From contig JABAKD010000011.1 in the NCBI GenBank assembly GCA_012845835.1, forward strand, positions 10,788,381 through 10,852,380: a stretch of 64,000 nt of DNA. The letters run 5' to 3'. Both the position numbers and the translations under genes were made by a program. Below the pieces are notes generated by a model that saw only the letters and a list, made by a program, of their open reading frames with translations, ran no database searches and was not told the origin of the DNA. Source of the stretch: Undaria pinnatifida. Its lineage: Eukaryota; Sar; Phaeophyceae; Laminariales; Alariaceae. Position 1 is the stretch's first letter. Each line of letters opens with the position of its first letter. Positions 56,495 through 64,000 of this stretch are shown here, one piece after another.

Positions 56495-59400
56495 CTAGGC
56501 GAATACCAGCTCGGAAACTCCAAAAGTGTTCCTGGAGTGCGTTATCCCTGGTCTGCCAGACTTCACCCGCAGAAATAAAATAACACTGTAGATTGAACAT
56601 AAGTTCCTACCTGAACCCCTCCGGTCCGGATCATTCATCTCCTCGTCCTCGTCCGGCATCCGCAAGGTTGCAGGAGTTTTAACCTCTGCGCCGGTTTCGA
56701 TCTGTACCCCTGGGACAGCCTCCAGCGATCTCAGAATCTCGAAAAGCTGGATTTTTGTCTGATCACGTGAACAAGAAAAAACGAACAACGCATGGTATAC
56801 CATAGGATGAAACACACGTCAGGGATCTTTTAGTTTTTGAAGCACCTTTTGTCCAATTGGCCGGAGTTGAACATTTTTTAGGCCCATTTTCCTATTCGCC
56901 ATGGTCGAAAACAAATACTCGTCGGTTGAGTTGGGACCTGGAGATATGCTGGCAACAAAGCAGCATAGAGTGGCAACAGCTTCCAGCGAAGTGATACCTC
57001 TGGCTTTGAGCAACAGAACGCATAACATACCCACCAAACTTTACTCCAAATGTAGTGTACGTATAACAAAAGTCCGTCCGCGAATACTAAAACGGTACCA
57101 CAACACCGAAATCACGAGGGATATAAAAGATAAAACACATGGTAAGCGTGTCCGCGCCAATCCGCCACCCATGTGCCCTAAATCTGTGGGTTCTTGACCG
57201 TTATAGCTTTGTCAATCCATGTCCGCTCGAGGTGCTCCCATTGCCCACGCTAGCCTAAAGGTGCGGTCCCCCAGTAAGGCGGTGGTGTGCCAGCGCAATA
57301 TGATCGCATTATTGGGGGAAGCCGCCTTCTTCATTCAGGTTATGAGTGCTATTCCCCAGAAGCGCCAAGCGATTTTGACCGCCTTGTATCAGGATACCGC
57401 CTTATTGGGGGACCCCTACTGTATTTGCATGACTTTGATCCTCTGCCCAGTGTGATTGTTTTGTAATCTCTGATTTCGATCATGACGATATGGAGACCAC
57501 AAGGCGATCCGCTCCGCGGGCGGCATTCGCCGCCCGCTACGCTTGCTCAGGAATGAAAAATACAACATATTACGTGAATTTCATCATCGTCGCTGATATC
57601 CAAAGCGCCTATTGGCAGATTCCCGTTCACCCTGATCATGTCGAGACTACAGCATTTGCCACTGATTCTGGCAAGTACTGTTATAAGCGTGTGGCTTTTG
57701 GTGTTTACAATGCAGCGGACAGAGGCTCACGATTGATGGCAGGTGCAAACTGGCAACTTTGACCATACCAAGAGTCCCGCCGCCATGCTCTAGGGAAACA
57801 GCCAGGACGCCACATGCATTATGCGTGAACCGTATGCGCATGGTATGTAGCTTGCTTCAAGCGCTCGCATTGCATATGTCTGTCTCGAAGTTTGCGACTA
57901 CATAGCATTTTTGGCTCAAGGATGAGGAATCGTCACGGACTATGGATGTGCTGGATGTCGGGTGGGCAAAAAACAGTTTAATTAAAAACACACGCCAGTT
58001 ACACCTTATGTCGCATACTAAAAAAGTACATTACGGCTAGACGGCGGTCCGTCACAGGGCTGAGAGTTAGCGGTACTTGGAAAATCCAAAGTAATTGTCG
58101 CTGTGGCTTTATCATTACTACGCATTCAAAGAACAACAAAGATGAGAAAAGGGACCAAAAGTACTCGTACGCACTGCTGTGAAACAGATAATTTAAACCG
58201 AATTAAACCCCAAATGAATAACAGAGGAAAGCCAATGAAATACCTGGTAACTAGTATCAGCGTGCCGGGTGCGAATAACACAGTACGAGTAACACCAAAA
58301 GCCAGGGGGAAAAAGAAAATAGGAACTACAGCAATAGAAAACAAAACAATACAAAAAAAAAGCAGAAGGACTCTTGCCTGGAATGAAACATGAAAATAAA
58401 ACAACGCAGAAAGACGCCAAAAAAAACAGTAAAAAACCCCGGCAAAGCTGCCAGGCTCCAAGTCACGTCCTCAAACTCAGTGTCTATCGATCCATACACG
58501 GATCGATCCAGAAAAAATAGTTTTCCCGTCGGCATTTAAGAGCTGAGGATGGCTGAGAGGTGGGAGAATGTGTCCAGGGCGAGCTTCGGAGTGCTCGACA
58601 TCACAGTAGGTGGTTCTATACACTACGGAAAACACAGTAGCCGCTCGCAACATAGCCGGGCGCTACGAGTACGGCGTGATGACGGTGGAAGCCGTTTTGG
58701 GGTTATGGTGGCCATCTTCTGGATGCCGAGAATTAGCATCGTTCAACGAACCCCGATATAAATGTTGCCCAGTGGCACCCTGAAGACGCAAGGACGGTGT
58801 TTCGACATTACATACCTCCTCCAGGGTTTCTCTCTTGTTCATGTTCTCCATGTTGGACGTAGGCATGTGCAGGCGGTAGTCCGGGCCGTAGTACTCGAAG
58901 TAGTCGTTATAAGGAAGCATGTCCTGCACATACACGGGGCGACAGCATGCGTCCAAGGTTTATACAGGTCTATAGCTTCAATCCATCACAACCCAAAACT
59001 TTTCATAGGAAACGATAGGACGACCGCAAAAGTCCTGCGATCGATTTGTAGAGCTTAAAAATCGTGCCTGACACCGCCTTATTTTCTAGCTGGGTGTGGA
59101 TCACAGGGGGATGCTGACTGAGGCACGACTGCACTACAGCGAGACTTGTAATATTCAAAATGAAGCAGCATGGACGAGAAGACGAAAAAAAAAACGCGGG
59201 CATTTCCATGTAAATGGTTAAACAAGCGTTATCGGCTGCCACAAGGATCCCCATCGAGGTTGGCGCAAACACTACGGTACCTAAGAAATATCGCAAGTGA
59301 TAAAAACGAGGTATCACCGTATAAAAGCCGACCATTCAGTGTACGTACCGAGGGCTCAGTGTCGAGTAGAACCCCTGTCTCGTACGCCCAACAGCGCGGT

Positions 59401-61074
59401 ACGTTACGAAGCGTGTAGCCCCCGCCACCCAGCACCAGCAGCGGCACGTTAAAGCTTTTAACGTACGACACGCAATCCGCGTGGCCCTTCAACGAGAGGT
59501 TGAAGCAGCCCAGACGGTCACCCGAAAGGGAGTCTGCCCCGCACTGCATGACGATTGCTTCCGGCGAGTAGTGTTCCATCACCTATTAAGCCGGCAAAAC
59601 GCAAACGTGGGAACGGAAAATAACAATCTGTTACTTGTAGTGGCAACAGAGGCTTTTCCGCGTTCCTGCGCGTTCTGTATTTTAAATAAATACTCCTTGC
59701 TGCCGAATGGACTCGCGCCCAGATAACGAGGGTTTGGAACATCACTCGACGCCGATCCAACGTTTATTTTCGACAGGAGTACAAGCAAGGGTAAATCACC
59801 TTCTGGATGACGGGCCTGAAGATGCTTCGGTAGCTTTCGTCGTTGATGCCATCCGCAAGAGGAAAGTTGATAGCGTAGTTCTTCCCCTGGCCCACACCTG
59901 GACGCAAAAGAGGTCGCGAATTTCGTTCCATAAAAAGAAGAAGCCTTGGCACAAACGCGGAGTTGCATAACCGTAGAAGGGCGGCAGTATCGCGGCAGAG
60001 TAGTGGGAAAATTCGATCCAGTCTCAATCTTACCGACATCCTTGACGTCACCCGTCCCAGGGAAGTACTCTCCGAACTTGTGGAATGACACCGTCATAAC
60101 TCGGTTCGTCGTGTAGAACGCCTCCTGTAAAGCACGGCGCCAAAACAAAGGGGGTGTAAACGAATACACAGGTGTCACTACATAGACGCCACGTCCACAA
60201 CAGCACTCGTCACACAGAGTTCAAGCAATTTCGTCTGGTGTGGTGCGTGCCAGATCGTACTTGGAGAGTGTTTTGGGAGCGCTGTGATTGAAGAGAATCT
60301 CACCTCCACTCCGTCTCCGTGGTGGATGTCGATGTCGATGTACAGCACACGCTGATGCGTCTTCAGCAGTTCCAGAATAGCCAGCACGCAGTCGTTCACG
60401 TAGCAGAATCCGGAAGCCTCGCTCTGGGGGAAGCACAAGAGCAAGCGAAAGAGCCCACATTAGTGCCCCGACCATCGCTGATGTCACGGTTGGCCGGCGG
60501 CGCCAATGACATACGCTCCTTGTGTCCTTTACGAAATATACCATAGCACAATCGACTCAATAGGCATCTCAGGCACGTACCCACCCCAATTTCAGCGACG
60601 ATGCGCATCGACCTGCTGCTGTACTGGTTGGTACATGTCAACGAATACGCAAATCCACATTTTTTACGCACCGTACGCGCCGTGCCTTGAGGTATCTGCA
60701 TCACAGAGTAAAAAAAGGGAAGGATTCGCGCCCTTCTTGGATCCTCACGGCTATCATGAAGGCCGTGGAAAGTCAGCGTCGCGCTTCAATGATCATTATA
60801 AGTACCGAAGGTCGTGACACCCAAACCATCCCCACGCCGTCCAGTTGGTTGGTATGTGCTCTTACCTTCTTCGCGTGGTGGAGGCCTCCTGCCCAGTTGA
60901 TCACCACGTCTGACTGCTTGTTGTTCAGCCGAATGGCTCCGCCGATTGAGCCAGACGTGTACAGCTGGCAAAACTCGAACAGCCCGTCAAACACAGGGCA
61001 ATCTTCGCCAACATTGAAGCGCTGCAGCTGGGTGTAGTTGTGCTGTTCCGGCGGAATCCAGCAACAAACGAAGG
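56495..61074 (-). CDS. Class I histone deacetylase (Rpd3/HDAC1-like), N-terminal exon(s) not found
   Basis: Zn-dependent lysine deacetylase of chromatin corepressor complexes. Minus-strand exons: A 61074-60866, B 60423-60304, C 60124-60034, D 59897-59800, E 59582-59349, F 58923-58816, G 56758-56611 or onward. All are GT-AG and the phases join correctly. Motifs in order: [18 protein letters not shown] (A); [11 protein letters not shown] with the active-site His pair (A); [11 protein letters not shown] and [13 protein letters not shown] with the Zn-binding Asp and His (B); [15 protein letters not shown] (C); [14 protein letters not shown] (D); [13 protein letters not shown] with the third Zn ligand, and [10 protein letters not shown] with the catalytic Tyr (E); [18 protein letters not shown] (F); an acidic [14 protein letters not shown] tail (G). 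Equivalents of HDAC1 H140, H141, D176, H178, D264 and Y303 are all present. Exon G may splice at 56611 or read through to a stop at 56495, so the C-terminus is unresolved. The first 85 or so residues, including the YYYG.GHPMKPHR block, are not in the 2.9 kb upstream. The F-G intron is 2057 nt and carries retroelement debris. Confidence 0.93.
57266..57413. mobile_element. MITE-like element with 17-bp inverted repeats in the HDAC intron
   Basis: Arms GTCCCCCAGTAAGGCGG at 57266 and CCGCCTTATTGGGGGAC at 57397 match at 16 of 17 positions. Inner GCATTATTGGGGGAAGCCGCC is related to the arms. Total 148 bp. Confidence 0.55.
57505..57575. repeat. GC-rich hairpin repeat, copy 2 (inverted)
   Basis: Same stem with loop ATTC, followed by CAGGAATGAAAAATACAACA. 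Immediately upstream of the RT relic. Confidence 0.75.
57583..57714 (+). pseudogene. Ty3/gypsy-type reverse transcriptase fragment inside the HDAC intron
   Basis: A 44-codon open stretch reads [16 protein letters not shown], then [14 protein letters not shown], then AFGVYNA. This matches the Ty3/gypsy RT block around D..SGYWQIPV....KTAF.T..G.YE....PFGL.NAP. The YxDD catalytic block is absent downstream and no LTRs are seen, so it is a relic. It is antisense to the HDAC gene, within its longest intron, and flanked by two dispersed repeats (hairpin repeat at 57505-57575, R7 from about 57700). Confidence 0.75.
57700..58110 (+). repeat. R7 dispersed repeat, copy 2 (inverted), beside the RT fragment
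   Basis: Begins inside the RT relic (GTGTTTACAATGCAGCGGAC) and continues through CTCACGATTGATGGCAGG to GTCCGTCACAGGGCTGAGAG. The link with RT sequence suggests that R7 derives from a retroelement. Confidence 0.65.
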
Positions 61075-61079
61075 CTGGA

Positions 61080-61430
61080 CGTCACGAATCGTTCGATACA
61101 GGCACTAAATAGTCCAGAGTGCGCTCTTATATCTGTTTACTACTGTTTTGTAATGCTCGTATTTGCGGTGGCAAGCCAGCAGCTGGGCAAGAAGAGCCTC
61201 AACAGGCTAAACAGAACTTCGGCAGATAACAGGCCTATCACCAACTAATCGTTTACTGACATCGGCGTGTCGGTTGGGTCTCCCATTATGGGCTGAAATA
61301 CTGCATCCGCGAGCCGGTCAGTCACGGGATGCCCCCTCCCGGTTGCTGAAACTGGTTTGACACTGTGTGCTGGTACTGGAGTTGTACGTATTATACAACA
61401 CGTTAGGTTATGGCGGTCGGAAGAGACGCC
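61080..61430. other. Upstream of HDAC exon A; no N-terminal exon found
   Basis: A minus-strand stretch reads EALLAQLLACHRKYEHYKTV at about 61200-61141, but it does not fit the HDAC N-terminus and hits a stop. No GHPMKP-type block. Confidence 0.35.
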
Positions 61431-61625
61431 GTTATCGTCAATATTACAAGGTTTCTGCGCTGACGCGCAGCGCTAAGTCAACGCAATTCTGAGACCATCG
61501 CACAAAGGAAGGGTCAGTCGAAGCGAATTTTTTGCTTGGTCGTGATATTAGCCCTAAACTAATACCTGGTGCCTGATGCCTACGTAACAGGGCTGACGGC
61601 TGACGCCGGAACTCAACACTAGACA
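61430..61625 (-). repeat. R5 dispersed repeat, copy 2 (inverted)
   Basis: Complement shares GCGTCAGCCGTCAGCCCTGT, TTCGCTTCGACTGACCCTTC and CTGCGCGTCAGCGCAGAAAC with 17010-17195. Similarity extends a further 50 bp outward (GACGTCGCAT). Confidence 0.75.
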
Positions 61626-62002
61626 GAATGCGACGTCACCACTTAATTACAGCAGCGTTATTCATGTGTTTTCCATCCGTGCCACAAACAGTATCGGCCC
61701 GCCCATATAGAAAGTACCTGGTAGACTGTAAGAAAGTTAGCCTTCAACCAAAAAAAAAAAGCAAGTAGCTTAGGCGAAGTGCCGGCATGTGCCAGCAGGA
61801 AACACCGCCTCTACAACGGCAACTTTTAATAGCACTACTACATGTACTGCCACTACTGGTTGGTCCCAGCTTGCCAAGGGATTATACAGTCGCTTCATCA
61901 GGCAACCGGCACTATTCACCCGGCACCATAGAGGGGATACTTCGTATACCACCACTGCTGTATAGCGTTGTATCGTACATACCGCCATGGGAACCGAAGG
62001 TT

Positions 62003-62056
62003 ACGCCAGCTAGCGCAGGATTGCGAACATGATTGAGTTAAATTGACACACGATGT
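62003..62056 (+). mobile_element. R2 head fragment
   Basis: CGCCAGCTAGCG, then GATTGAGTTAAATTGACAC match the 5' half of the long R2 form with several substitutions. The 3' half is not adjacent. Confidence 0.5.
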
Positions 62057-62385
62057 AATGGACCAGGTTCCTAACCGAAGCAACATCAACACGTATCTAC
62101 GGAAATCCCTCGACGACGTGTCTCTGACATCAAGGAGGCCGAACATCTCCGTAATCCTCGATGATGTCCCACCATCAAGAAAGTCAGTCCCGATCTCAAG
62201 GAGGTTATTCCGCCACCGAGAAGATCCGTTACCGAAAACGGTATCCCTTAAGCATGTCCCTCGGAATCTAGTTGAAGTTGTCACTCCATTGAGAAGATCG
62301 GTTACTAAACAGTGTCCATAAATCTGCCCCTCGGAACCTCGATGACATCGTCACCCCATCGAGAAGATCCGATACGACGGGGGAC
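62057..62385 (+). repeat. Degenerate short tandem repeat
   Basis: CCTCGATGATGTCCCACCAT, CATCGAGAAGATCCG and CCCTCGGAA-type blocks recur about every 80 bp (62100, 62155, 62260, 62325). Confidence 0.5.
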
Positions 62386-62394
62386 CCCTGACCT

Positions 62395-62715
62395 TCATGG
62401 CGGGGTCTGCTCCCGAGATTGTCCTCTTGTCCTATTTATCCGCTGAAGGGGTAGCGTCTCGATTTCGTCAGCTAGGGCCCGCATGTCAGCGGACCCTTGG
62501 CGGCCGGGCGGGCAATACCTACCCGAGCTCGTCACTTCTTTTGTCGTGCCACGTTGTCCAAGTCTTGCATTAGACTCGCCCAAACTGCGGCTGCTTTCAC
62601 GTGGATACCCCGACGCTTACCGTCCGGGGTAGTGGCGCTCGCTACGTCCGTGCAGCGTTAGGAACCGAGTGAATAACAACAACACGTACTAGAATACCAG
62701 GTACACATTTATATG
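62395..62715. other. GC-rich stretch before the LINE, unassigned
   Basis: No repeat family match inside the window. The minus frame with MRALADEIETLPLQRINR is short. It may belong to the retrotransposon region. Confidence 0.25.
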
Positions 62716-62717
62716 GG

Positions 62718-62760
62718 CGTGGAAGTGTGTGGTGAGTGGCGAGCTTTGTTGTTCCTCATC
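62718..62760 (+). mobile_element. R2 3' remnant, diverged
   Basis: GCGTGGAAGTGTGTGGTGAG, then GAGCTTTGTTGTTCCTCATC resemble the 3' half of R2. There is no tail or duplication. Confidence 0.4.
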
Positions 62761-62769
62761 CAGTGGTAA

Positions 62770-63301
62770 GTATATAAATGTACTCCCCTCGGCTGCTCCC
62801 CGGCCGGGGTGGTGCTCGGGCCTGAGGCTTCCCCAAAGCGTGCCAGAGCCCCTGAGAGGGTGTGCGACGTCGACCGCACTCGTGCGCTGAACTAGCACTC
62901 CGGTACGGCCGGGCCGCGGTGACAGCCAGCGACAAGGCAAAAAACTTCCTCGCGGAATTCTTTAACGCAGCAGCCTTGCCCGCGGACGCAGCGTCGCATC
63001 ACCGCCGCGGAAAGCGTGGGGCTCGTATCGGACAGAGAAGAGAGGATCGAACCCACGTGAGTAAGCACCAAAGTCGGGAAGGAGATGGACGTGGCGTGTC
63101 GGGACTGCTGCCCCCTTCACGTCGGTACTTAGGCAAGAACCGGGCTGGGCGAAGGGAGACGGAGAGGGAGGAATACTCTGTCTGGGACAAACGGAGGGTG
63201 GAATGGAGGAAATCGGATGCTCGAAAGAAGAGGAGACGCAGGAGGATTCGAAGGGCTGCTCACAAAATTCGCACAGGTGCAAGGGCTAGGTGGAGAGCAG
63301 G
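62770..63301 (+). mobile_element. Probable 5' part of the LINE (GC-rich open frame)
   Basis: A GC-rich stretch directly upstream of the endonuclease. It is open from 62862 to 63353 and rich in Arg and Lys (for example RKKRRRRRIRRA). The last codons overlap the endonuclease start in another frame. Its position suggests LINE 5' UTR or ORF1-like sequence, but no zinc knuckle or known domain is seen. The call is by context only. Confidence 0.4.
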
Positions 63302-64000
63302 GCGGGTACGTACAACGTTCGCACACTTGCTTTCAAGGGCACGAACGGCATAGGCCACGCCGAGGTGATACTGAAGACTTGCGAGGACGCAGGTTGTGAT
63401 ATCATAGGATTCTAGGAGGTGAGGCGCAATGGACAAGGTGTTTTACGGCGGCGGGGTATGTTATGTTTTGCTCAGGAGCAAACGGAGGAAAGCACGAAAA
63501 GAAGGGGAACCACGGGGTAGGCTTAGATATTAGAGAGTCTATCGTGGCAGGGATGGATAAGGGCGACGTCGCGGTTGAGTGCATCAGTGCTAGATTGATG
63601 AAGGTTCGCATCCAACTCAAAGGAAAATCTAAAGGTGTGTTTTTCATTGTAGGCTATGTTCCCACTCTCGACAAGAGCACCAGCGAAAAGGATTAGTTTT
63701 GGAGTTCACTTGACGAGGTGGTCAAGGGGGTACCCAGTAGGGACCACCTCCTTGTCCTGATGGACGCAAAAGCTCGTACAGGCATAAGAGGGATCGGGTG
63801 GATCGACCGCAAGGTATTGGGTGCATACGGACGTGACGAGCTGAACGACAACGGAGAGCGACTATTGATTCACGCAACTGATAACAAACTCGCCCTCCTC
63901 AACACGTACCATGCTACACCTGCTCGTGGTATATCGCACACGTTTCAGAGTCCTAACCGAGGGAATGCCCAGTACAGGCTTGACTGCGTACTGACACGGC
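63302..64000 (+). pseudogene. LINE (non-LTR retrotransposon) endonuclease domain, decayed, continues past window end
   Basis: Apurinic-type endonuclease domain of a non-LTR retrotransposon. The start TYNVRTLAFKG is read from 63308 in one frame, followed by HAEVILKTCEDAGCDIIGF, a TAG at 63413, then EVRRNGQG. A one-base frameshift near 63437 follows. The second frame reads TAAGYVMFCSGANGG, GVGLDIRESI and FFIVGYVP, a TAG at 63694, then LLVLMDAKARTGIRG, GAYGRDELNDNGERLL, TYHATPARGISHTFQSPNRG and YRLDCVLTR to the window end. The landmarks NVRTL, QE, GYVP, DAKARTG and TFQSPN fit the endonuclease of craniofacial-development-protein-2-like LINE ORFs. Both in-frame TAGs fall where Gln is expected. The RT domain, if kept, lies beyond 64000. 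Confidence 0.85.

Noticed and set aside
61141..61200. HDAC N-terminal exon
   Set aside because: The open stretch LLAQLLACHRKYEHYKTV does not align with the class I N-terminus and has no suitable donor before a stop.
63413..63696. TAG codons in the LINE read as Gln (stop-codon reassignment)
   Set aside because: The conserved HDAC, ARPC4 and PRL exons contain no in-frame TAG or TAA, and ARPC4 ends in TAG exactly at the family C-terminus. Decay of a dead element is simpler.

Overview
The window is nuclear DNA of an intron-rich, very repeat-rich eukaryote. Three conserved eukaryotic genes with GT-AG introns are recognisable: a PRL-type (PTP4A) prenylated tyrosine phosphatase (minus strand, 3118-5363, complete, 172 aa), the Arp2/3 complex subunit ARPC4 (plus strand, 52423-55336, N-terminal exon not found) and a class I histone deacetylase (minus strand, about 56495-61074, seven exons found, N-terminal exon(s) not found). 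There are no prokaryotic operons, rRNA genes or intact tRNA genes. Internal telomere-like TTAGGG/TTGGGG tracts and the gene set would suit a protist such as a stramenopile alga, but the sequence alone does not name the organism.

Layout: 1-3.1 kb is degenerate repeats; 3.1-5.4 kb the PRL gene; 6.95-9.5 kb a block of A+T-rich minisatellites, one with a 42-bp unit; 10-11.4 kb a duplicated GC-rich segment; 12-13 kb a satellite of about 155 bp; 13.8-16.9 kb a nest of dispersed repeats, a SINE with perfect target-site duplication and a fold-back element; 20.3-22.3 kb an array with G-runs up to 24 nt whose inverted copy sits at 40.3-41.6 kb; 23.7-24.8 kb a tandem duplication and a MITE-like element; 25.4-29.5 kb possible exons of unrecognised gene(s); 33.3-36.6 kb a subtelomere-like repeat of about 660 bp with an internal telomeric tract; 42.2-42.7 kb a higher-order tandem repeat; 45.1 kb a second telomeric tract in inverted orientation; 52.4-61.1 kb the convergent ARPC4/HDAC pair; 62-64 kb a decaying non-LTR retrotransposon that runs off the window.

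Repeat families used below: R1 = tRNA-derived SINE, about 320 bp; R2 = short A-tailed retroposed element, 88-150 bp; R3 = dispersed element of about 170 bp carrying ACTCCAGCTGTGAGATCG; R4 = G-tract array; R5-R9 = lesser dispersed repeats. The three conserved genes are not functionally linked in an obvious way. Two act on the cytoskeleton and signalling (ARPC4, PRL) and one on chromatin (HDAC). Most of the window is mobile-element and satellite sequence, and the most unusual material is there.
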